DNA of 64,000 bases from Anastrepha obliqua. Its lineage: Eukaryota > Arthropoda > Insecta > Diptera > Tephritidae. The notes beneath the pieces were generated by a model. It had not been told where the DNA came from, made no database searches, and was given only the letters and a program-made list of their open reading frames with translations. This document shows, one piece after another, positions 1 through 11,177 of this stretch. The position numbers and the translations under genes are program-made. The stretch is from contig NC_072893.1 in assembly GCF_027943255.1 (NCBI RefSeq), positions 129,703,784-129,767,783 on the forward strand. Direction: 5' to 3'. Position 1 is the first letter of the stretch; each line of letters begins with the position of its first letter.

Positions 1-2639
1 ATATTTACATTGGAAATCTGTGCTTTGTTGGTAGTGGAAATACTTGTTGTGAACTTAGCGGCATTATATCATTGAAAGTGATTACTTTTTCTGGGAATTT
101 TCAAAACGTGTGCGCGTTTACCATAGTTGAAAGTATTTGGAGAATACTTGAAGGGGGAAATAAAGGTTTTGAGTGACAGACTGAGGAGGACGCCAATTTT
201 GCGTGGCAGCGGCTTTGATATGCAGAATGAAAGAAGTTGCGAGTGCAATCAGTAGCAATAAGGTAATGAAGATAATTCTTTCTCACGATATCTCTCAGCG
301 ATTCCATAAGCGCCAAAATAGTTTTTCTATTCTATAAAAGCCGTTAAGAGAGGAAGATATGGGCTGGATTATGTTCCCATGACAGTCGGTCCTACGTTAC
401 CGGAACGACTCGGACTTATATCCGGCCAAGGGTTGTCTCCGTACAGGTATGGGTAGTGTTTATGCTTATGCAACAACAACAGCATGGGCCTAAAAAAGTT
501 AATATAGCAAATGAACTAATTTGTACACCTGCAGGGAATCACACCCACCTTGGCCAACACTCGTTGAAACCCTCAAAATAGAATGAGCGAAAGGCTTCTC
601 ACGGGAATATAAGACTATGCAGCATATGACTGCAGAGGCGAGTAAGAGATGGAGTACATTCCATACTAGAATGAGTTTCAGATTTCTGAGGGAGAGCACT
701 TCGAGTATCTGGAAGCTTTTCACAGAAACAGTTTCACAGGAGACGCTGATGGTATTCATCAAAAGATCAGTATAGTGTAAGGATATGAAGGATGTGGGCT
801 GGGGAAATCTTTTAAGGCGCTATAACGGGCCTCGATGGTGACAAAATGAACTTGGTTTTAAGGGCAACTCGTACGTAACCTAATCAAAACTCAGTTAAAT
901 CAAGGTACTGATATACGGCTTTAAGAAAGAGCGGTGGAGTTATGAATCGTAAAAATTAGCCTTGAGTTTACGCAGCTTAGTTAAAAATTGAAGGAGCTAC
1001 TCGAAATTTGTATTCAGAAGGTAGGGTATGCGAGGGATCCAAAAATTTCTCTCTGGAGAATTTTCTTGGAATTGAAAAACCGAAAGCTTGAGTTAAGAAA
1101 GTGGACAGTGAGCATTCTAAAAAGAAGAGGAATGCAAGTCATGGATGAAAGAAAATTAAGAAGAATTGAAGTTTCTAAACTCAAGCAAGAAAAGTATGCA
1201 CCTGAATGGAGTTTAGAAGTTGGTACAGTTGTATATGTTGAGGGTTTGCGAAATGCGAGGAAGGGTGGTCTCCTATTGAAAAATGCTGCCGAGTTTACGC
1301 AATGACTCTTTTGAGGTTTAGAGGAGATCAGTAGAGAGATCACGCGACTGGGCCACAAGTGAAAAGGAGAAAAGAATTGAAAATGAGAAGAGTTATAAGT
1401 AAAAAAATCGCCTCCTTTAAGAGAACTTAGTTTTTTCAATGTTTTGCAATAAAGCGATTTTCCTCACATTCGTAACAGTGCCATCATAAATTCACTGCCC
1501 ATCAACGGTTAACAACGGCAAAGTACATTATGAGCACCGAAAATCACGCTTACAGCATTGCATTTGCTCAGTTGCGCACATACCGTGAAATAAGAGTGAA
1601 AAATTATTTCTTACCCGAGGTATGAAATTATAAATTCGTTATATATAATAAATTTTTATGACTCAATCGTTTGATAAACACAATTGTGTAAAAAATATAA
1701 AATAAAAAAAAATAAGAAATATTTTTCAACCCAGCAGCACTCACCGGATAACGCTAGTGGTGCTACGATGGTGGCCACATAATGTCGGTGCTCCGCACAA
1801 GCGAATCAAGCGGATCGCCAATATATTCAGCAAATGACAGACTATTAATTTTCGATCGTTGGAAGTGCATTATTTTCATTCATAAATATTAAACTCATAT
1901 TGAAGAGGGAAATAAATATGTGATAAGCAGCTTTAATGAAATGAGATGGTCAGGCATTGAGTCAAAGCGGCGGCAGAAGTGTTACAGAGTCAGCGGTAGT
2001 TGTGGCTTTATAACGCCTGCGGCAAATTATAGTCATTTGTCACACGTTTCAGCGCACGAGTTTACGTGTTTGCACAAAAAACAAAAAAAAAAATGGAACG
2101 TAAGAAATTTAGCAAATTTTAAAGAAGTGAAAAGGTGCACGAATGGCAAAGTAATAAAAATGAAAGACCTAAAAGGAAAAAAAGCAGCCTTCGAAAAATG
2201 CGGCGAAAAGTTTATTTTTATGTTTCATTTTTTAAGTTATGAGGCAGGAATGTTGCCGCAGACTTCTGCAGCCCCTCGAGGCGCTCGCTACAATGTGCAA
2301 CTATGTAAGTAATGTTGTCAAAGCGCATACGTCAGCATGACAGCCAAGTATGCAAAAACGTCATAAACAAAAGGGCGCAAGAACAAGCCAAGTTAAGTGA
2401 AAAATTATGCAAACATGCGTGTTGCTTTCGTGTAAAGAGAAATCATTAATAAGTGCCAATAAAGTGCCGAAAGCGCATTTGAACATTTTCGGGATTTTGC
2501 TTATTTTCGTTGTCAAAATTAAGCAGAATTTGGTTTTTGTTATTTTCATTATGATTACACTGTGCGACAACATTTGCAATTCCAGTGCACAAAAAATTCA
2601 CAAAGCGAGGTGAATATTTTTTTTGTAATTAATTTAAAT
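1..2639. other. Intergenic or intronic DNA, no supported gene
   Basis: No open frame here has the composition, splice sites or recognisable domains of a real gene. Two overlapping opposite-strand frames of about 100 and 140 codons near 1.0-1.4 kb are lysine/serine-rich and match nothing I recognise. A GC-richer patch at about 360-495 is described separately as a probable dispersed repeat. Confidence 0.6.
360..495 (+). repeat. Possible SINE/LINE 3' end with CAA-repeat tail
   Basis: A GC-richer patch in AT-rich DNA contains ACGTTACCGGAACGACTCGG and ATATCCGGCC, and ends in a short (CAA)n run near 472-481. A unique-looking body followed by a simple-repeat tail is typical of a retroposed element. 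I believe closely similar sequence is dispersed in tephritid genomes, but that is recollection and not demonstrated here. No target-site duplication was identified. Confidence 0.3.
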
Positions 2640-3500
2640 TTTTATATTAGTAATAAAGGTGGTTTCGAAATATTAGAAATAATCTTTGAGGTAGCATTTT
2701 GAGTTCAATAAGATCTTGCAGCATATGGAATCAAATTTCCGGCACAACTTTATCCAAAAATATTTTAGCCCATTATTGCGTCTCATAATAAGAAATTTTG
2801 ACCCTTTATTTCACAACTAATAAAAAGTACTTGTTTTAAAATGAGTTGGGTGATTGACATTCTCTTCTTTCATAAAAATCACATGCGATTAGTAAAAATC
2901 TTTAAAAATTTAAAAAGGATCACCTACGTCAAAAAATTTTTTTTAGTAAAGGTAAGCTTTTATATTAATGACCAAAGTAGTTTGGAAAAATTTGAAATAA
3001 TATTTGAAGCATCAATCTTAGCTAAATATGTAATTTTATCGCAAAACATTTTAACCCATATTTTCTTCATAACGGGTCATTTTGTCCCTTTATTTCACAA
3101 CTAACTAAAATTACTTGTTTTAAAAGTAGTTGAATAATTAAAAGGCTCTACAAATATATTGCTTTTCAAATTTCAATAACAGGAAATTAATGAAAATCCC
3201 TTAAAATGTAAAAAGGATCAACCGCACTAAAAAATTAAAAATTTAATTTGATTGATTAATGTGCTTATTAAAAAAAGTAATGTATTTATTATTAAAAATT
3301 AGAAATAACGTGTAAAGCATCAACCTGAACTAAATATGTAATTTTTTCGTTAAACATTTTAAACCATTATGGTCGCTCATGACAAGTAACGGAAAGGTCT
3401 GCTAAACAGGAGTTAGACGATTAAAAGGCTCTAAAAATATGTTCCTCAGAAATTTTCACTATGGGTCTTCTCTTACAAAAACTTAATGCAATAAAAAAAA
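2640..3500 (+). repeat. Diverged tandem repeat, period about 284 bp, about three copies
   Basis: The phrase CCCTTTATTTCACAACTAA occurs near 2803 and again near 3087. It is followed both times by a TACTTGTTTTAAAA-like segment. TTAAAAGGCTCTA occurs near 3139 and 3421. AACTAAATATGTAATTTT, or a close variant, occurs near 3023 and 3331. All pairs are about 284 bp apart. The copies are well diverged and the third is the most eroded. The array is AT-rich and has no coding potential. Confidence 0.6.
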
Positions 3501-4517
3501 AATCCTCAAAAATGAAATAAAGAAAGAAATATACAACACAGTTCACATCATTTCGTTTCAATACGCCGACGTCACCGTTCTGCAGACCAACGCCTTGAGC
3601 TTCAATTTGACGCGCAGTTTCATATACCCACGCGCTTCTACTGACATTTTAAAACACTGGCGCTTGCGCATGTATGTGTACACATACGTATAATATTTGA
3701 CTTTTGACAATCGATAGTTCATATTTGACAGCTGAGTGAACTATGCGCGCGCATTTCTAATACACAGATACATACAAACATCCATACATACATCAACAAA
3801 ATTTATGCATTACACTGCGTAATATTATTATTTGATATTTTTTAAATATTTCGTGTCTGTGTGTGTGTGTGTGGTCATAAATGAGTAAGAAAAATACGCA
3901 ATTTTTGCGCAAACTTAGTTGAAATCGATAAAAAGTGAAATACAGTCATTTTGTCACTTTTAACTGCAAAGAGGCTGCTGTTTGACAGTTTTATTGGCAG
4001 CAGGCGTTGGTGGAGTGTAATGACGGTAATATGAGTGTTTGCAAAAAAAAAAAAAAAACGCATAAAAAATGAAATTTTTTTTTCGATACTCAATGTAGTT
4101 ACATAGTGGTGAACGTAAATGTCAAGAAAAATGTGAGGAAACATAAATTTTGACAATTTAAACTGTCATTCAAGCGTCAGCAGCGGATCATAAAATATGC
4201 GTAATTTTATTAGTTTTGAATAGAAGTGCGAGGAAAAAGTGTTTTGAGTTAAAAACAATATTTTCGAGGCAAATACGAGCTCTCAAGCCAAATTAGGCTA
4301 TATAATGTGTGGAGCAAAAGTTTCTGACAGGTATATAACGTCACAGAGACTTAGCGGATGATACTTGGTACTCAGTTCGGTTTAATTAAACTTCAAAGAA
4401 GGATAGCTAAAACTTAGGAGTTTATTATAAATTTGGTAGCTTGCAGAACTCACAGAGGTTCAGCGGAGGCTGCTTTGAGCGATGACTGGAATTTCGTCAA
4501 GCTTTATAGATAATAAC
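3501..4517. other. AT-rich DNA without a gene
   Basis: Contains a (GT)n microsatellite at about 3853-3873 and two short homopolymer A/T tracts near 4045-4085. Nothing coding is supported. Confidence 0.55.
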
Positions 4518-5073
4518 GGGTGATTTTTTAGCTATTATCGTTTAAAACAGTTGGTTTAAACAGCTGACGCACGTTTCGTGTTTTGTTTCACTGTCAAACA
4601 TTTTCAGGTTGGTCTATAATTAAACCATGAATCGTCTTACAAAGGAACAACGCTTGCAAATCGTTGAATTTTATTATAAAAATGCGTGTTCTGTTAAGAA
4701 AGTTTATCGCGCGCTTCTTCCATTTTATGGTCAGTTTAATCGACCCACTGAAGCGGGTATTCGAGCTATTGTGACTAAATTTAGAACCAAATTTACATTA
4801 TTGGACATTAAACCACCAACACGCTTACGTAGAGTGCGAACTGAAGAAAATATCGCAGCTGTATCGGCCAGTGTTAATGATGACCATCAATTATCGATTC
4901 GTCGCCGTTCGCAGCAATTGGGCCTCTGTTACTCAACAACGTGGAAAATTTTACGAAAGGATTTAGGTGCCTTTAAAGCTTTTAAAAATACAGCTGGTGT
5001 AAAGATTGAAGAAGATCCACTTTATTATCGAAGAAGATCCACTTTATTATCAAGCTACTTGGTGCTTTGTTGA
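4518..5073 (+). mobile_element. Fragment of DUF4817-type (Tc1/mariner-like) transposase gene
   Basis: The frame from 4627 (ATG) encodes about 120 residues resembling the N-terminal helix-turn-helix half of DUF4817 transposases: an opening MNRLTKEQRLQIVEFYYKN, then a second DNA-binding region ending near STTWKILRKDLG. The DDE catalytic half is missing, because homology fades after about 5000. The segment GAAGAAGATCCACTTTATTATC is duplicated head to tail at 5008-5051. GGGTGATTTTTTAGC at about 4518 could be part of the left terminal repeat, but no matching right end was found. A separate piece near 36.1 kb resembles the C-terminal end of the same family. This is a dead 5' fragment. Confidence 0.6.
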
Positions 5074-5923
5074 GTTTTTACACAGGTCTACCAGAGCCTA
5101 CGAGCTGAGTCTAAGTACAGTCCACAACTCGGAAAAAGTTGAGCGCATAAAAATTAAAATTGAACAGGAGGACAGTGGCGCACATAGCTGCAGTTTCGTC
5201 ACTGTGATTCCAATTCAATCTTACTAACGATTTGCAATCTTACTAGCGCCAACTAACTTTTTTGAATGCTTGCCTGCTTCTGGTATTTCGTGCTTCTTCA
5301 ACTCCATTCTTTTATTTGTATGCTTTCCAACAGTGCCACACATATTTCTTCACTAGCCGCAAATATCATTGCTTTCATCAGCCTTCGGCGGTGACTGCCA
5401 AATCTGATGGACTACTTAATAAGAAGCGGAAATCGAAAGAAAAAAATATAATAAACCTTTTGTAGTTATGACTCGCTAACAACAAGTAAACAAAGAGCAA
5501 ATAGACATAAAAGGCAATGCAAATAAATGCTGAACGGAAAAGTGAGCAGCAGTGCAAACAAAAATAAAAAAACACAAAAAAACCAAATAAAAAAATCAGT
5601 TTGCGGCTGCTTTTAAGTTTGAAGTAGACATGAGTGTGGCTGTGGCTGTGGCTGTAGTTGTGAATGGATGACGGGATGTGGACATGGTGGCGTCAGTGGT
5701 TGAGCATGTTAGTTGTTATTGCTTGATAACAACAATTTAATTTTTTTTTAATTTTTCAAATTTTCCATAAAAAATTAGCTTTGTTGTTGCACTACTGCCA
5801 GCATGCGTTGTGGTTTTGTTTATACACTTTTAGATTATTTCAAAATCAATTAAACCGATTTTTTGCTGTCTGCTGATCTGTCGATTGTTACGCTTTTTCA
5901 TCATATAATTAGTGCTGACGAAA

Positions 5924-5998
5924 ATGGACACAGCACCCAACAGCGGCAAGTCGAGGCTGTGCTGTTGGAACTGTTATGGAAATTCACAGTTGTTCCTG
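5924..5998 (+). CDS. Candidate first coding exon (weak)
   Basis: An ATG in a good fly context (GACGAAAATGG) opens 25 codons ending in frame at a strong donor, TTCCTG|GTAAGC (GT at 5999-6000, phase 0). The peptide has a small cysteine cluster (LCCWNC) after a polar start. The patch is GC-rich compared with its flanks, as fly exons usually are. No following exon is recognisable in the window and I cannot name a family. A random ORF beside a chance donor is a serious alternative. Confidence 0.22.
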
Positions 5999-7693
5999 GT
6001 AAGCAATCGATTGCACTGCTGCTCAACTGATGAGGCGACGACGAATGGCACACGATGCAGCCGAAGTGGTTGAGCGCGACTGCGCAAATGACGTCGGTAA
6101 TAACGGCGTTGACCTTCATACACGGCAGGGCAATTAAAGTCACATTAGTACAAAGCAGAATTTTACGTCGAAAATGGTAAGCGGGATATTGAGTGCAAAT
6201 GAGATTACTGCGAAAAAGCGATCAACTGCGGTGATGGCAAAAACGGTAAGAATAATAGTGTTATATATATATGTGTGTGTGTATGCAGTAGCGGCATAAA
6301 TGGTGAACAAATTGTAATAACAAAAAATGCATATGTATGTGTGTACGTACCATAGAAGTAATAATGAGAAAAAAGTAATGAAAAAATGAATGAAAAAAGT
6401 AATTGGAAGAAAATCGCGGAAGTATCCAGAGGTAATCAGCAAAAACCACAGCAAAGCGGCAGGTGCCCGCCGTTAATCCGAGTGGAAGGAGATAAGAATG
6501 AAGAAAAGTTAATGAAGAAAGAAAAGAAAATTGCGAGAACTTAAAAATTAAATGTAAAATATAAAAATAGAGCAAAGAGAAGAAAAAGCGTTTGAAATAG
6601 AAGAAAATAGAAAATAGAAGAAAGTCTACTAATTCGTTTACTTTTAAAATTAGTAAAAAAATTGCAAAAAATAAAGTTTTTTTTTTTATTTTTGATACTT
6701 TTATATTCATTTAATTTCTACTTTTGAAATTTTAGAATTTCTGTGAATTTAAAAAAATAGATTCTTATGTTGGTTATAAACCCTTGAAATTAGTGAAAAC
6801 ATTTATTTTTGATTAATGAACATGTAAATTTTTTAATTGGGGCATTTGTTTTTTTCCATTTAATTATGCATCTTAATTTAATTGAAAAAGTTTAGAAAGT
6901 TATCTCAATAACATTTATTTGTATATTCGTGTATTAAAATGAGTGAAAAAGTGTTATTTTAAGTGTATATATAAAAAATAAAATTTTATGTTAAAAATAT
7001 ATAAAATTTATTTATTATTAATTTTTTATTATCATTTATTAATAAAATTAAATAATCACCATCCTACAAAATCATAAAGGAGGATAGGTCTGACAACGGG
7101 GCTATAGAGCCAGTGAGTGTTCTTCGGAGGATTACAGTAGCTGTCCTTACTCTGTCTCCTACTTTCATATTCCAATTTCGTTTCCTATAGAATTCATTTC
7201 CTAACCTCTAATAATATTTTGTTTCTTTAAATTCAGTTGGCAATATAATTTAAAAATATTATTGCATTAAAGCTATTTTTACCTTTATATGGGTATACGA
7301 GCATATATACACATACTTTGTTCCAATTAATTTTTTAATTTCCAAAAAAAACAGGTGGCAACACCAGTTATTTTTTTGTTTTTGCTGAAACTTACTTAAG
7401 ATCTTTCAATTGAACCTATATCTTAATACTCAACTGAAATGTGTGATAAATTGCTACTTGGAAACAAAATTCAGGTGGCAACGCCAACACATTTTTTTCT
7501 TAGGAATAGTTTTTTCTGGAAACATACATGTTTATGTCTATTTTTTAATAAATTATGTTTATTTTTTAAAATGGGTGGCAACACCTTGTTCAAATAAGTG
7601 TTACAAACAAACCATCTGCGACCCATAGGCTTTCCGGCGGCGTAAAAAATGCTAAAATCGGGGCTGTAGTTTTGAGTGACGCTCTTGGTAAGA

Positions 7694-7720
7694 CATGCAT
7701 ACATACATACATACATACAT
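7694..7720 (+). repeat. (CATA)n microsatellite
   Basis: About six uninterrupted CATA units, followed by AAATACC. Confidence 0.85.
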
Positions 7721-10700
7721 AAATACCTATGTATATCTAGAGATGTGTTATAAATGCTGAATTTCTCTGTTTCAATGTTGAACTATTTCTGATACGCTTC
7801 TTATATAAAAATCGTAAAAAGTGCCTTTTTTATAAGAAATATTTTTTATTTTATTTTATTAAATATTTATATCTTTACTTTACTTTTTATCTTTAATTTT
7901 GTGAAAGGAATTCTTCAGCGTAATAACCCACTCATGCAGACATACGTACAAATATATTTCTGGAAAAAATTCAACGAAAAAAAAGTAGTTTCGCTTTAAT
8001 TGAAAATTTACGAGCTCCTTAATGTCAATATAAAAAAATAATTTCAAACAGCCAAATCAATTAAATGGTGCGTCAAAATAAAATTTTATGCTTAGTCCAA
8101 ATGCCACATTAAAGTAAATATTTATGGTTTCCTATAAGCAGAAATCTGGGTACGTATGTAAAGGTCGCCCAGCGACACAAAATTGTAACAGAAATTATAG
8201 AAATACTCATACCAGCGCACAAAACGCTTTGGCGAAATTTCCGATGATATAGAAACAATAAAAGCATAAAAAATGTTAATTCAATAAATGGAAATCGTAA
8301 AAATTTGTTGGCTGACTTATATGAAAACCCTATCCAAGTAACCGCCTGGAGCTTACATTGCAAAGTAAGCTGCGACATTTGTAGCAAATGGGAATAAGAA
8401 GCTCAGCTGAAACCGGTCAATGTGTTGTCCGCCGTATTCCATTCTATTATTATTATTATTATTATTTTATTTTTATTATTATTTTTTGTTATTCCTATCA
8501 TTATCATTAAATATTAGATATTATTATAATCGTAAAAATTTTAAGTACGAGTATTTGCCATAAAATCATGCAGTGACGTACGAGAATAATAGAATAATGG
8601 ACGGGCAAAGTATCGTGAGCGGTCTGACAGCAGCGCAAAGATGCATGAAAAAGTAGTAAAAAATTAATTGCTTACCACGAAGTTGGGCGTGAGAATGAAA
8701 GATATAAAGAAATGTAAATAACCCAGCTGGTTTAGAGGGTGCAGGCGAGGCTAATCGTTGTCGATGGGTAGTCAAATGGAGGATTTTTGTGCGGTTCTAC
8801 TGCTGCGTTTATTTACAGGAATTAACTGGATATGTGGAGTGAATGCTGTAAATAAAAGGATTTTTAGCACTGATATTTTTTTTATTTCATTTGCATACAA
8901 GTTGACTTAAGTTAATTCTCATAGTAGCGAAAAGCTGTGTGAATACTTTACTTTTCAGGCTAGCAAATTACCCATGCTGAGTGCATGCATCCACTCACAG
9001 CAAAAAAAAAACAAAAAAAAAAAAGAAATTCTCGCAGGTATCACTTAAGTCCCAGTTGGGAGAAATGAAGTGAGTATTTTTACTGGGCAAAAGAACGGGT
9101 ATCATAAGCACCTTTTAAGGTATATATTTTGTTCACCGAGAGAGGTTTTTATTTCTCAACTCAATACACAGTACACGTCGGTTCTTGTTGGAAACCATGG
9201 GATTGCAAGGCTGATATAATTTATTAAATTAACATGGGTTCCCAAACGTCCGATGACTTCTTTCACTTCGAAATTGTAATAATAAAGTGTGGCAGTCGTC
9301 TCTCATGCTAATGTTGTGAGTTCATTACTGTTTATTTTTGCATATCGAGGCGATACACTTTGTGCTTGCTTATCCAAGCCTCTTTTACCATCAACCGAGT
9401 CAGAGAGTGCATTATCGCTTCGGAGCTGCACTAACATTGATTAATACTAAAATCTAAGAGTTAATGGACTTATTATACAGACTGACACAAATTTTGAACT
9501 AAGAATCAGATTGCATTTTCCGAAGATTTTTGATGTAGTGAAACTAGATTTGAGTTAAAAGTAGTTCCGGCACACGAGTAAGAGAGCAAAAAGTACTACA
9601 TTTGGCTACATTTGAGATTATAGAACATTATGAGTTATTTATTTAAATGTCTTAACAGTATATATACACATAAATATAACAGTATCTCAAAGCACAACTC
9701 TTCAGCTTCTAACACAAATTTTAATATGCAACGAAACTTCTTTATTTATCTCTGAAATATCATCGGTAGATTTAGGTGTAATGCGCTGGGGCTTTTACGA
9801 AGTCAAATGTGGACTGAACCTTCGTAAAATTTTAGTCTACATCCTGTAAGTAAATAAAATTTTGACGTCCTGTGGAAAAAATTTTGTCTGGAATAAGTTC
9901 CACTCGCCAGTCTCTATGGGCTTGGGATCAAAGCTGGATATTAAAAATTGTACAATGCCAAAAAAATTTTTTAATTAATACATATAAGTATTGTAAATTT
10001 CTAGTTTTGCGGCCGACTAAAAAAAGTCAAAAACAAAAACAAAATAAAAAACAAAAAAAAATATAAAAAAACTGGAAAAATTGAAAAAATAGAAATATTT
10101 AACAAAATATATAAAAGAACTCGATTAAAAAAGTTTATTTTAGTACTTACAATAATAATATTGTAAATATATAGTTTTTTCGGTTGATAAACAGAAAGAT
10201 AAAAAACATAAAAAAATTAAGAAGGTTAGAATAATAAAATTCTGCTTTAAAAATTTTTACTACCAAAAAAAATTTGTTAAATTAATATAAAGACACCAAA
10301 CATTCAGTTTTCTGCTCGATTAAGCTAAATTGAATAAAAAAGGAAATAAAAAATTAACAAAAAAATTAAAATAAAAAAATTAAAAAGATTAAGAGAAAAA
10401 TAAAAAAATAACATAAAAAAATTACAAAAGCAAAGCAAAAAAGTTAAAGTTAAGTTAAAAAAAAAAAATAAAAAACTTAAAAAAAAACTAAGGAAAATTT
10501 AATTACCGCTTGTATCATTGAAAAAAAAAAAATTTAACAGCACAAAAAAAAATGAGAAAAGTAATGCAAAAAAGTTAAAGTTAAATTAAAAAAAATAAAA
10601 AGATTAAAAAAGAAAAATAAAAAATTTAATTGGCGCTTGTATCATTGAAAAAAAAAATTATTTCATTTAAGGAATAAAGCAGTTAAACAGCAGAGTAATC

Positions 10701-10904
10701 AATATTGCTACTATAAAAAAAATTAATAAGAAAAATTGATTTCAGTAGTATTACATAAAAGGAAAAATTAAAAAAGGAAACAAATTAAATAAAAAATACA
10801 AAAAAAATTAATTAACGATAAAAAAAATATATAAGAAAAATTTATGAAAAACACTAAAAATTTTACCATTCCAAAAAACTAACATAAATATAATATATAT
10901 AAAC

Positions 10905-11177
10905 ATATCGTCCCCTTAGTAATAAAACAGCCTATACATTTTTTGATGTTTTGAGAAAATGAATTTCAAACTTTTTGTCGAAAGTAGCTCTCACTCAAAT
11001 CTCGTTATATCTGTAAATATTTATTATTTTTTGACTGACGTTTTGACCCACTTTGTGGAACTAGAATTTGACAAAATTTTGACCACATATAAAATCGACG
11101 ATGGAGAATCCAAAAATTCAATAAAAAAATAATAGCCTATGAGCACATAGGCTATTGTTATACTAAGGGGACGATAT
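10905..11177. mobile_element. 273-bp MITE with perfect 17-bp terminal inverted repeats
   Basis: The left end reads ATATCGTCCCCTTAGTA at 10905-10921. The right end at 11161-11177 is its exact reverse complement. The outer ATAT can be read as part of the repeat or as a duplicated TA target. There is no coding capacity. Just inside the right end is a perfect stem of 10-bp arms (ATAGCCTATG / CATAGGCTAT) around 11131-11155. The superfamily is uncertain: a TA target would suggest Tc1/mariner. Confidence 0.8.

Larger units (their letters stand above)
5074..10904. other. Long AT-rich region without a confirmed gene
   Basis: Intergenic or intronic. Visible contents: a (TGTGGC)n run near 5634-5660, a candidate first exon at 5924-5998, a TA/TG run near 6262-6285, three occurrences of GGTGGCAACRCC between 7354 and 7585, a (CATA)n microsatellite at 7694-7720, a (TTA)n run at 8440-8475, and an almost pure A/T stretch at 10015-10880 built from A-runs broken by single T or G bases. 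Confidence 0.5.

Noticed and set aside
988..1439. Overlapping opposite-strand frames of 105 and 141 codons
   Set aside because: They shadow each other, the plus-strand one starts at TTG, and neither resembles a known family or has splice signals.
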